NCBI GenBank assembly: GCA_017999235.1 | Contig: JAGOBN010000096.1 | Coordinates: forward strand, 1 to 9,742 | Length of the DNA stretch: 9,742 nt | Direction of reading: 5' to 3' | Origin: Anaerolineales bacterium | GTDB lineage: Bacteria > Chloroflexota > Anaerolineae > Anaerolineales > UBA6663 | Part shown: in pieces, positions 1 to 5,957 of the stretch | How the letters are laid out: each line of letters opens with the position of its first letter | Numbering within the stretch: position 1 is the first letter of the stretch | Program-made: the position numbers and the translations under genes | Notes under the pieces: generated by a model | Database searches by the model: none | The model's input: only the letters and a program-made list of their open reading frames with translations | What the model was told of the DNA's origin: nothing

Positions 1-111
1 CTGCCGCTCACGCCGGCCATTGCCGCCGCCATTCACCAGGCCGCCGGGGTCTGGATTGACTCGTTCCCGTATACGCCCGAGCGCGTGCTGCGGGCGCTGC
101 GGCCCGGTTAG
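1..111 (+). CDS. Molybdenum hydroxylase large (molybdopterin-binding) subunit, C-terminal end only
   Basis: The first reading frame is open from base 1 to a TAG at 109-111 and gives 36 residues. They contain PLTPAIAAAIHQAAGVW and end SFPYTPERVLRAL, which is the usual C-terminal tail of xanthine dehydrogenase/aldehyde oxidase family molybdopterin-binding subunits (recognised from memory of the family). The catalytic domains lie outside the window, so the substrate cannot be told. The next gene starts four bases after this stop, and the next two genes encode accessory factors known to accompany selenium-dependent molybdenum hydroxylases. This fits the enzyme being the client of those factors. 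The family assignment is fairly good; the exact enzyme is unknown. Confidence 0.75.
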   Translation: MPLTPAIAAAIHQAAGVWIDSFPYTPERVLRALRPG

Positions 112-115
112 CACC

Positions 116-964
116 ATGCACTCCCTGGCGGATACGCTCGTACTCATCCGCGGCGGCGGCGATTTAGCCACCGGCGTGGCGCACCGGCTGCGGCAGGCCG
201 GCTTCACGGTGGTGGTGACGGAACTGCCCCAGCCGCTGTGCGTGCGGCGCGCGGTGGCCTTCGCCGAAGCCGTCTACGCCGGCCGGGTGACCGTGGAGGG
301 CGTCACCGCCCGCCTCGCGCCGGATGCGCTGTCCGGGATGGCGTATGCCGTGCTGAACGAGATCCCGGTGATAGTGGATGTCAGCGGTGAGGCGCTGCGC
401 CAGCTGCGCCCCCCGATTGTGGTGGACGCGCGCTTGGCCAAGCGCCCGCTGGAAACGCGGCTCACCGACGCCCCGCTGGTGGTGGGGCTGGGGCCGGGCT
501 TCGAGGCCGGCGTGGATTGCCATGCCGTGGTGGAGACCCTGCGCGGCCACGACCTGGGCCGCGTCTACTGGCAAGGCCGCGCCGCGCCGGATACCGGCCA
601 GCCCGATCCGGTGCGCGGCCTGGCCGCCGAACGCGTCTTGCGCTCGCCGGTTCCGGGTATTTTCACCGCCGTCAAGGTCATCGGCGATCTGGTCAAGAAA
701 GGCGAAGTCATCGCCTTGGTGGATTACGCGCCCCTCATCGCTCAATGCGATGGCGTGGTGCGCGGGGTGATCCATGACGGTCTGCGCGTGACGGCGGGCT
801 TGAAAGTGGGGGATATTGACCCGCGCGGCATCCGCGCTGACTGCTTCACCATCTCCGACAAGGCCCGTGCCGTGGCCGGCGGGGTGCTGGAAGCGGTCTT
901 GGCCGGCGCCCGCTTCTGGCAGCGGGAGGGGCCGCCGGAACTCCGCGACCGGGGACTGCCCTGA
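116..964 (+). CDS. yqeB: YqeB, EF2563-family selenium-dependent molybdenum hydroxylase system protein
   Basis: A 282-residue protein of the YqeB/EF2563 family, found in genomes that carry selenium-dependent molybdenum hydroxylases; its biochemical role is not established. The N-terminus has the family hallmark LIRGGGDLATGVAHRL (about residues 10-25), a Rossmann-like glycine-rich loop related to XdhC. It is followed by TELPQPLCVRR and the FAEAVYAGRVTVEGV segment. From about residue 174 to 240 there is a biotinyl/lipoyl-like stretch (SPVPGIFTAVKVIGDLVKKGEVIALVD), also typical. The ATG at 116 is chosen because the family motif begins ten residues later and it sits just after the upstream stop. 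An in-frame ATG at 20 lies inside the upstream gene and would add unrelated residues. No clear Shine-Dalgarno sequence is visible, so translational coupling to the preceding gene is likely. Confidence 0.88.
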   Translation: MHSLADTLVLIRGGGDLATGVAHRLRQAGFTVVVTELPQPLCVRRAVAFAEAVYAGRVTVEGVTARLAPDALSGMAYAVLNEIPVIVDVSGEALRQLRPPIVVDARLAKRPLETRLTDAPLVVGLGPGFEAGVDCHAVVETLRGHDLGRVYWQGRAAPDTGQPDPVRGLAAERVLRSPVPGIFTAVKVIGDLVKKGEVIALVDYAPLIAQCDGVVRGVIHDGLRVTAGLKVGDIDPRGIRADCFTISDKARAVAGGVLEAVLAGARFWQREGPPELRDRGLP

Positions 965-966
965 GC

Positions 967-2334
967 TTGACCCCCGTGCGTCTGGCCCAAGCCCTCGCCT
1001 TATCTGACGGTGATCTCGTCGCCCTGACCGGCGCCGGCGGCAAGACCGCGGCCCTCTTCCGTTTGGCCGACGACGTAGTGGAGCGGGGCGGCCGCGTGAT
1101 CACCACGGTGACCACGCGCCTGGCCGCCGATCAGCTCACCCGCGCGCCCCACCACCTGTCGGCGTTTGCCGCCAACCGCGCCGCCCTGACCGCCGCCCTG
1201 AACAAGTATGCCCATGTGCTGGTGACGGGGCCGGTGGATCAGACCCTTGGGAAGGCCGCCGGCGTGACGGCCGGCCTGGTGGCTGAACTCTGCCAACTGC
1301 CGGATTTAGCCGCGCTCCTCGTCGAAGCGGACGGCGCGCGGCAATTGCCGTTCAAGGCGCCGGCCGCCCACGAGCCCGTGATCCCGGAAGCCGCGACCGT
1401 GGTGCTGGTGGTGGCCGGCCTGAGTGTGCTGGGCCAGCCGCTGACCGACCAATTTGTCCACCGGCCCGAGATTGTGGCGGAGCTGGCCGGCGCGCGCCTG
1501 GGTGAGCCGGTGACGCCGGAAACCATCGCGCGCGTCCTGGCGCATCCCGCCGGCGGTCTTAAGGGCGTGCCGGCCGGCGCCCGGGTCTGCGTGCTGCTGA
1601 ATCAGATTGAAACAGACGAAGAGCTGGCCCTCGGCCGGCTGATCGCCGCGCGCATACTCCTGCTCACCGGCCGGGTCGAGCGGGTGCTGCTGGGGTCCGC
1701 CCGCCGGCCCCAGGCTGTGCGGGAAGTGCATGGGCGCGTGGCGGCCGTGGTCCTGGCCGCCGGCCGTTCCACGCGCATGGGCCGCGCCAAACAGCTGCTG
1801 CCCTGGGGCGCGACCACCGTGCTGGGCGAAGTGATTGCCCGCCTGCGCCAGACCGCCGTGAGTGATATCGTCGTCGTCACCGGGGCCGAGCGCGGCGCAG
1901 TGGAAGCGGTGGCGGCTTCGGCTGCGGCCGGCGACCCGCGCGTGCGCGGTGTGTTCAACCCGGAGTTTGCGGCCGGCGAGATGGCGGTGTCCTTGCAGGC
2001 AGGCCTGCGCGCGCTGCCTGAGGACCGGCTCGGCGCGCTGGTGGTCCTGGGCGATCAGCCCTGGCTGGAACCCGGCGTCGTGGCGGCCGTGCTTCAGCGC
2101 TGGCGCGAGACGCAAGCGCCGGCGCTGGCGCCCTTTTTTGGCGGCCAGCGCGGCCATCCCCTGCTCTTTGACCGCGGCCTGTGGCCGGCCATCCTGGCGC
2201 TGCCCGCGGACGCCAACCCGCGCGCGGCCCTGCGCGCCGTCGATGATCTGGTCCGCGTGTCGGTGGACACGGCCTCGATCCTGCGCGATCTCGACACCCC
2301 TGCGGACTACGCCGCCGCCGCCCCGCACCCCTGA
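967..2334 (+). CDS. YqeC-MocA fusion: selenium cofactor biosynthesis protein YqeC joined to molybdenum cofactor cytidylyltransferase
   Basis: One 455-residue frame holds two proteins that are usually separate. Residues 1 to about 250 match YqeC (selenium cofactor biosynthesis family): a P-loop-like TGAGGKTAAL at 21-30, TTVTTRLA, LVEADGARQLPFKAP and the VLLNQIET segment. From about residue 259 it is a MocA-type nucleotidyltransferase. The CTP-binding signature LAAGRSTRMGRAK is at 263-275, LLPWG follows, the VVLGDQPWL metal site has D363, and GQRGHPLLFD begins near 393. MocA transfers CMP to molybdopterin to form the MCD cofactor of the xanthine dehydrogenase family. The start is a TTG two bases after the yqeB stop. 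A GTG at 976 is an alternative, and neither has an obvious ribosome site, so coupling is likely. I see no frameshift or stop at the junction, so the fusion appears intact. Confidence 0.88.
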   Translation: MTPVRLAQALALSDGDLVALTGAGGKTAALFRLADDVVERGGRVITTVTTRLAADQLTRAPHHLSAFAANRAALTAALNKYAHVLVTGPVDQTLGKAAGVTAGLVAELCQLPDLAALLVEADGARQLPFKAPAAHEPVIPEAATVVLVVAGLSVLGQPLTDQFVHRPEIVAELAGARLGEPVTPETIARVLAHPAGGLKGVPAGARVCVLLNQIETDEELALGRLIAARILLLTGRVERVLLGSARRPQAVREVHGRVAAVVLAAGRSTRMGRAKQLLPWGATTVLGEVIARLRQTAVSDIVVVTGAERGAVEAVAASAAAGDPRVRGVFNPEFAAGEMAVSLQAGLRALPEDRLGALVVLGDQPWLEPGVVAAVLQRWRETQAPALAPFFGGQRGHPLLFDRGLWPAILALPADANPRAALRAVDDLVRVSVDTASILRDLDTPADYAAAAPHP

Positions 2335-2344
2335 CGGCATCCCG

Positions 2345-2350
2345 TATAAT
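2345..2350 (+). promoter_or_regulatory. Leaderless-type promoter -10 box for the alpha/beta hydrolase gene
   Basis: A perfect TATAAT lies in an otherwise GC-rich stretch and ends six bases before the ATG at 2357. The expected transcription start therefore falls on or beside the A of the start codon. No -35 hexamer is recognisable at 16-18 bases. No Shine-Dalgarno sequence is present between the box and the ATG, which agrees with a leaderless mRNA. Confidence 0.6.
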
Positions 2351-2356
2351 CTCCCC

Positions 2357-3154
2357 ATGCCTATTGCCAATGCCAACCTGAATGGTCTGACCGTTCATTA
2401 TCAAGTTGAAGGCCGCGGCCCCGATGTCCTTCTAATTCACGGCTGGGGCAGCTCCCGCCGCATGTGGCGGCATTTCATCTCCGTGCTGGCGCCGGCCTAT
2501 CGCTGCTGGTCGCTGGACCTGCCCGGTTTTGGCGATTCCGATCAGCCGGACAGCGCCTGGTTCTCTATCCCCAATTACGCCAACACCGTCTACCGCTTCA
2601 CGGAAATGATGGGCCTGCCGGCGGCGCGCGTCATCGGCCACTCGATGGGCGGCCTGATCAGCCTGGATTTCGCGGCCACCCATCCGGACCGCGTGCCGCG
2701 GCTGGTGGTCATCAACCCGGTCGTCACCGGCCGCGCGTATCTCGGGTCGTTTGCGGAATGGGAACGCGGGGTGCGGATGCTGGAGCGCACCCAGCGGCTC
2801 TCGCGCCGCTTTCTGCAGCCGGTGCTGCGGCATCCAGCGGCCGCCGGCCTGCCGGCCCCCTTACAGCATTACCGCCAGCGGGCCGAGGACTTCAGCCGGG
2901 CCACGGCCGAGACGCTGGTGCGGGCCGGCCGCGCCATTGTGGATTACGACGTGCTCCCTAAACTGGGACACATCACGGCGCCCACCCTGATCGTGCTCGG
3001 CACCCTGGACGCCAACGTCCCCAACTCTGAAGGCCACCTGGCGGCGGTGGAGATTCCGTCCGCCCGGCTGGTCGCCTTCCCGGCGGCCGGCCACATGGTG
3101 CTCAACGACCGGCCGGCGGAGACCGCCCAGCTGGTGGCCGGCTTTCTGCCATGA
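2357..3154 (+). CDS. Alpha/beta-fold hydrolase
   Basis: A 265-residue alpha/beta hydrolase of the typical single-domain size. The oxyanion-hole motif LLIHGWGSS is at about 26-33 and the nucleophile elbow GHSMGG has Ser96. The acid is probably Asp218 in LGTLDANVP, and the catalytic His246 is in AAGHMVLNDRP. The LDLPGFGDSD strand (53-62) is also family-typical. These features suggest a soluble esterase, lipase or C-C bond hydrolase, but the substrate cannot be inferred. The ATG at 2357 is chosen because the frame upstream of it overlaps the MocA domain in another phase and reads as low-complexity arginine-rich shadow. A TATAAT directly precedes it. Its last four bases overlap the start of the next gene (ATGA), so the two are probably co-translated. 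Confidence 0.85.
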   Translation: MPIANANLNGLTVHYQVEGRGPDVLLIHGWGSSRRMWRHFISVLAPAYRCWSLDLPGFGDSDQPDSAWFSIPNYANTVYRFTEMMGLPAARVIGHSMGGLISLDFAATHPDRVPRLVVINPVVTGRAYLGSFAEWERGVRMLERTQRLSRRFLQPVLRHPAAAGLPAPLQHYRQRAEDFSRATAETLVRAGRAIVDYDVLPKLGHITAPTLIVLGTLDANVPNSEGHLAAVEIPSARLVAFPAAGHMVLNDRPAETAQLVAGFLP

Positions 3155-3771
3155 CCCGCCGCCCGGCGCCGGCGCCGAACTCGGTGCGCGTCTTTGCCGC
3201 GCTGGAACTGCCGGACGCCGTTGTGCACCGGCTGGCGGCGGTGATGATGGCCCTGCGGGCGGCGGTGCCGGCGCGCAGTGTGCGGTGGGCGCGGCCGGAG
3301 GGCCTGCACTTGACCCTGCAATTCTATGGCGAGGTGGACCGGGAGCGGGTGCCGGCGCTGGAGACGGCTCTGGCGGCGGCCGCCGCCGGGGCAGAGCCGC
3401 TCACCCTCAACCTGGCCGGCCTGGGCGCTTTCCCCACCGCGGCCCGGGCGCGCGTGGTCTGGGTGGGCGTGGCCGGCGATTTGGAGCGCCTGCGCGCCTT
3501 GCAAGCGGCGGTGGAAGCCGGCGGCCGGCCGCTGGGGTTTCAGCCCGATGAGCGCGGCTTCCACCCGCACTTGACGCTGGGGCGCGTCAACGGGCCGCTG
3601 CCTCCCACGGAGCAGCACCGGCTGGCGGACGCATTGGCGCGGATCCGGCCGCCGGCCGGATCCGTCTTCACACTGGACGCCCTCAGCCTGATGCGCTCCG
3701 AACCGCAGGGGGGCGGCTCCGTCTATACTCGGCTGTGGGCGGCGCCGCTCAGCGGTGGCCGGAAGCCCTAG
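3151..3771 (+). CDS. thpR: RNA 2',3'-cyclic phosphodiesterase (2'-5' RNA ligase family)
   Basis: A 206-residue member of the 2H phosphoesterase superfamily, ThpR/LigT branch, which hydrolyses 2',3'-cyclic phosphate RNA ends to 2'-phosphates and was first described as a 2'-5' tRNA ligase. Both catalytic HxT motifs are present: H53-L-T55 in GLHLTLQFYG and H140-L-T142 in HPHLTLGRV. The N-terminal RVFAALELPD (13-22) is the usual opening strand. The ends are slightly longer than in most members. The ATG overlaps the TGA of the hydrolase gene (ATGA). The C-terminal segment LSLMRSEPQGGGSVYTRLW also matches the family. The fold and motifs are clear; the cellular RNA substrate is not known for the family in general. 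Confidence 0.9.
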   Translation: MTRRPAPAPNSVRVFAALELPDAVVHRLAAVMMALRAAVPARSVRWARPEGLHLTLQFYGEVDRERVPALETALAAAAAGAEPLTLNLAGLGAFPTAARARVVWVGVAGDLERLRALQAAVEAGGRPLGFQPDERGFHPHLTLGRVNGPLPPTEQHRLADALARIRPPAGSVFTLDALSLMRSEPQGGGSVYTRLWAAPLSGGRKP

Positions 3772-3775
3772 CCGG

Positions 3776-3784
3776 TGCTAGAAT
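3776..3784 (+). promoter_or_regulatory. Extended -10 promoter for rsfS
   Basis: TGCTAGAAT, an extended -10 element (TGn plus TAGAAT), begins five bases after the thpR stop codon. No good -35 hexamer is seen at the right spacing, which is tolerated for extended -10 promoters. It implies a leader of roughly 27 bases carrying the ribosome site at 3805-3810. Confidence 0.45.
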
Positions 3785-3817
3785 GTTGCCCCAGCCACTG
3801 CTCAGAGGAGAACGATC

Positions 3818-4165
3818 CTGAAGACGTTGGAATTAGCCCGTTTCTTGGTGGACACCCTGGAAGACAAGAAGGCGGAGGACATTGTCCTCCTGGATTTGCG
3901 GGGACAGTGTTCTTTCACGGATTACTTCGTCATCTGCACCGGCACCAGTGAGCGCCAGCTCGACGCCCTGGCGGACGCGGTTGAAACGGCGGCGCGCAAG
4001 CAGTTCCGGCTTAAATCTCCCCGGCGCCACGGCCAGCCGGTCGGCGGCTGGCTGCTGATCGACTTTGTCGATGTGATCGTGCATGTGTTCTCCCCCCAGC
4101 AGCGCGAGCATTATCAATTGGAGGAGTTCTGGCACGCCGGCAAGGTCATCGTGCGGATTCAGTGA
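3818..4165 (+). CDS. rsfS: Ribosomal silencing factor RsfS, probable CTG start
   Basis: RsfS (Iojap/YbeB family) binds ribosomal protein uL14 on the large subunit and blocks subunit joining under starvation. The diagnostic segments are all present: ELARFLVDTLEDKKAEDIVLLD, SFTDYFVICTGTSERQLDAL, GGWLLIDFVDVIVHVF and EHYQLEEFW. The length is 115 residues, normal for the family. The start is unusual. A strong ribosome site, GAGGAG, lies at 3805-3810. It is seven bases from an in-frame CTG at 3818, but sixteen bases from the first conventional candidate, a TTG at 3827. Starting at CTG gives MKTLELARFLVD, which resembles other members. The gene has its own likely promoter and a terminator directly downstream, so it is probably a single-gene unit. 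Confidence 0.9.
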   Translation: MKTLELARFLVDTLEDKKAEDIVLLDLRGQCSFTDYFVICTGTSERQLDALADAVETAARKQFRLKSPRRHGQPVGGWLLIDFVDVIVHVFSPQQREHYQLEEFWHAGKVIVRIQ

Positions 4166-4200
4166 TCGGCCCCCGGGCCGCGTTTTCTGGCATTAAAGCG

Positions 4201-4235
4201 AAAGGGAGCCTGCCTAACGACACGCTCCCTTTTTT
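4201..4235 (+). terminator. Rho-independent terminator after rsfS
   Basis: AAAGGGAGC (4201-4209) pairs perfectly with GCTCCCTTT (4224-4232) around a 14-base loop. The descending arm runs into a six-T tract (4230-4235). It lies 35 bases after the rsfS stop, on the + strand. Read on the - strand the hairpin is followed only by TTTCGCTTTAAT, so it may act weakly for ndk too. Confidence 0.85.
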
Positions 4236-4256
4236 GTTGCTGAAGGTGTTCGCGGA

Positions 4257-4281
4257 CCCTAGCCCCTAGCCCCTAACGCCC
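4257..4281 (-). repeat. Telomere-like C4TAG tandem repeat; G-quadruplex motif on the ndk strand
   Basis: On the + strand the runs CCC, CCCC, CCCC and CCC are separated by TAG, TAG and TAACG, an imperfect three-copy 7-base repeat. On the - strand this gives four G runs of at least three with loops of 5, 3 and 3 bases, which satisfies the standard G-quadruplex pattern. It starts two bases beyond the ndk stop codon, so it would sit in the 3' untranslated RNA of ndk. Confidence 0.6.
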
Positions 4282-4283
4282 GC

Positions 4284-4736
4284 CTACTTCTCGTAAACCC
4301 AGCGTTCGCCGTCGCGCGTCCAATCCACCAGTTCGGCCGGCGTAAACCACAGCCCCAACTCGAAGGCCGCCGTCTCGGGGCCGTCCGAAGCGTGGATCAG
4401 GTTGCGGCCGATCTCCACGGCGTAATCCCCGCGGATCGTCCCCGGCGCGGCGGCCGTGGGGTTGGTGGCGCCCACCGTCTGCCGCACGGCTTCAATGGCC
4501 TTATTGCCGGTCCACGCCATCACCACCACGGGAGCGGAGATGATGTACTGCACCAACCCCGCATAAAAGGGTTTGCCTTGATGCACGGCATAGTGCTGCT
4601 CGGCCAGCGCTTGGCTGACGGCCATCAGCTTCATGGCCGTCAACCGCAGGCCCCGGCGCTCCAGCCGCCCGATGATCTCGCCGACCAGCCCGCGCTGGAC
4701 GCCGTCTGGTTTCACAATTACGAGGGTTTTTTCCAC
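4284..4736 (-). CDS. ndk: Nucleoside diphosphate kinase
   Basis: Ndk transfers the gamma phosphate of ATP to nucleoside diphosphates through a phosphohistidine. The protein is 150 residues, the standard length. It begins MEKTLVIVKPDGVQRGLVGEII and contains KPFYAGLVQYIISAPVVVMAW. The active-site segment GRNLIHASDGPETA has catalytic His115, and it ends with the usual WFTPAELVDW region. The frame can be extended four codons to a GTG at 4748. I prefer the GTG at 4736 because a perfect GGAGGT lies four bases upstream of it and because it gives the canonical N-terminus. It converges on rsfS. A weak -10 (TAGAAT, 4776-4781 on the - strand) lies about 40 bases upstream. Confidence 0.95.
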   Translation of the reverse strand: MEKTLVIVKPDGVQRGLVGEIIGRLERRGLRLTAMKLMAVSQALAEQHYAVHQGKPFYAGLVQYIISAPVVVMAWTGNKAIEAVRQTVGATNPTAAAPGTIRGDYAVEIGRNLIHASDGPETAAFELGLWFTPAELVDWTRDGERWVYEK

Positions 4737-4775
4737 AATGACCTCCACGTCATTAACAGAGAATGATCGGGCGGC

Positions 4776-4781
4776 ATTCTA
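4776..4781 (-). promoter_or_regulatory. Candidate -10 box for ndk
   Basis: TAGAAT on the - strand, 39 bases upstream of the chosen ndk start, lies in the only AT-rich stretch of this intergenic region. No convincing -35 hexamer is found 16-18 bases further upstream. The call rests on position and the -10 alone. Confidence 0.35.
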
Positions 4782-4806
4782 CCTTATTTTTTGCCGCGCC
4801 GATGGG

Positions 4807-4836
4807 CTGACCGCGGCCCAAAGGGCGCGGTATAAT
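4807..4836 (+). promoter_or_regulatory. Distal promoter in the ndk/GGDEF divergent region
   Basis: A perfect TATAAT at 4831-4836 is preceded by CTGACC (4807-4812, matching the TGAC core of TTGACA) with an 18-base spacer. It lies about 120 bases before the REC-GGDEF start. It could serve that gene, a small RNA, or a leaderless small ORF beginning at 4842. Confidence 0.5.
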
Positions 4837-4841
4837 CGGCG

Positions 4842-4961
4842 TTGCCTCGGTTGGAACGTCAGGTGGCCCGCCCCCTTAACCATAGGAACAGCGACTGGCT
4901 GACAACGGCCGGGGTTTCCGGTATCATACCCATCAGGCACACCCATCCGGTGAATGAATGA
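4842..4961 (+). CDS. Possible leaderless 39-codon small ORF ahead of the GGDEF gene
   Basis: A TTG lies five bases after the TATAAT at 4831-4836, the spacing expected for a leaderless start. The frame stays open for 39 codons and ends in a TGA that overlaps the ATG of the next gene (ATGA). The predicted peptide (starting MPRLERQVARPLNHRN) matches no family I recognise. Its third-position GC is about 64 percent, well below the neighbouring genes, which argues against it being coding. A second promoter lies inside it. Offered only as a candidate. Confidence 0.15.
   Translation: MPRLERQVARPLNHRNSDWLTTAGVSGIIPIRHTHPVNE
4899..4927 (+). promoter_or_regulatory. Proximal sigma-70-type promoter for the REC-GGDEF gene
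   Basis: CTGACA (4899-4904) and TATCAT (4922-4927) are separated by exactly 17 bases, five of six matches to each consensus. The start codon is 31 bases after the -10. This is the best complete promoter in the window. Confidence 0.65.
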
Positions 4962-5902
4962 AGATTCTGATCGTTGACGACGACCCTGTTCTGCGTCAAA
5001 TTCTCCACACTTATCTGGCCCGCGCCGGCTATGAGGTCGCACTGGCCGAGGACGGCCGCGCCGCGTGGGATATTTGGCAGCAGGAGCATACCAAGCTGAT
5101 CGTCACCGACTGGATGATGCCGGTGCTGGATGGCCCGGAGCTGATCCGGCGGATCCGAGCCGCGTCGTTTCCGGGCTATACCTACATCGTCATGTTGACG
5201 GCCAAAGAAGGCAAGAGCGACGTGATCTTCGGCCTGGAGGCTGGCGCCGACGATTATTTGACCAAGCCCTTCAACGCCGGCGAGCTGCGCGCCCGCATCA
5301 ACATCGGCGAACGCATCCTCAATCTGGAAGCCAGCCTGAGCCAGGCCCTGGTGCGGATGGAGGAGTTGGCCACGCATGACCCCGTGACCAGCCTGCTCAA
5401 CCGCCGCGCGCTCTACACCCACGCCGAAGCGGAGTTGAACCGCGCCCAGCGCTACGGCAAACCGCTGAGCTTTGTCATGCTGGATATTGACCATTTCAAG
5501 GCCGTCAATGATCAGCACGGCCATTTGGTGGGGGATCAGGCCCTGCGGATTGTGGCGGACAGCTTGGCCAACAACAAGCGCCCGTATGATTGGGCCGGCC
5601 GCTGGGGCGGCGAAGAATTTTTGCTGGTGCTGCCCAGCACGGACGTGGAGGAGGCGGCGGTGGTCTCCGAGCGGCTGCGCGTGGCGCTGACCGAGAGCGC
5701 GGTGCCGCTGCCGGATGGCGGGCGGCTGTATCTCCAGGCCAGTTTGGGGGTGGCCAGCAGTTCCAATGACCCGAACGCCGCGCATACACTGGATGGACTG
5801 GTCCACCGGGCGGACGAGGCCCTGCTGCGGGCCAAGCGCGAGGGGCGCAACCGCGTGTGTATCTACGCCCCGGAGAATCCCGCGCCGGCCCCGGCCGAGT
5901 AA
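4958..5902 (+). CDS. Response regulator with REC and GGDEF domains (diguanylate cyclase)
   Basis: A 314-residue two-domain regulator of the PleD/WspR type that makes cyclic di-GMP from GTP when phosphorylated. The REC domain covers about 1-120: acidic pocket D7-D9, phospho-acceptor Asp51 in VTDWMMPVLDG, Thr81 and Lys103 in LTKPF. A helical linker follows, then GGDEF from about 139: DPVTSLLNRRAL, LDIDHFKAVND and the catalytic GGEEF at 217-221. The inhibitory RxxD site is intact (R208 to D211), so the enzyme should be active and feedback-inhibited. The C-terminal HRADEALLRAKREGRNRV is canonical. No histidine kinase lies beside it, so it is an orphan regulator here. The start at ATG 4958 gives the standard MKILIVDDDP. 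The ribosome site is weak (GGTGA at 4949-4953). Confidence 0.95.
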   Translation: MKILIVDDDPVLRQILHTYLARAGYEVALAEDGRAAWDIWQQEHTKLIVTDWMMPVLDGPELIRRIRAASFPGYTYIVMLTAKEGKSDVIFGLEAGADDYLTKPFNAGELRARINIGERILNLEASLSQALVRMEELATHDPVTSLLNRRALYTHAEAELNRAQRYGKPLSFVMLDIDHFKAVNDQHGHLVGDQALRIVADSLANNKRPYDWAGRWGGEEFLLVLPSTDVEEAAVVSERLRVALTESAVPLPDGGRLYLQASLGVASSSNDPNAAHTLDGLVHRADEALLRAKREGRNRVCIYAPENPAPAPAE

Positions 5903-5929
5903 TCGGGCGCGCGGCAGAGCCCGTGACAG

Positions 5930-5957
5930 CATCCGCCGGCCGGCGGGTGTTTTATTT
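5930..5957 (+). terminator. Rho-independent terminator after the REC-GGDEF gene
   Basis: CATCCGCC (5930-5937) pairs with GGCGGGTG (5942-5949), with one U-G wobble and a GGCC loop, and is followed by TTTTATTT. It lies 27 bases after the GGDEF stop. Its tail overlaps the stop codon of the convergent permease gene at 5956-5958. Confidence 0.75.

Noticed and set aside
1862..2356. Upstream extension of the hydrolase frame into the MocA region
   Set aside because: The extension overlaps the MocA coding sequence in another phase and is Arg/Trp/Ser-rich. The hydrolase fold begins right after the ATG at 2357.
4167..4186. GC-rich inverted repeat followed by TTTT just after the rsfS stop
   Set aside because: CGGCCC and GGGCCG are separated by only two bases, so the hairpin would be short and strained. 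The much better terminator is at 4201-4235.
4859..5932. A 357-codon open frame on the - strand
   Set aside because: It lies opposite the REC-GGDEF gene, which carries every expected motif. The antisense protein shows none.
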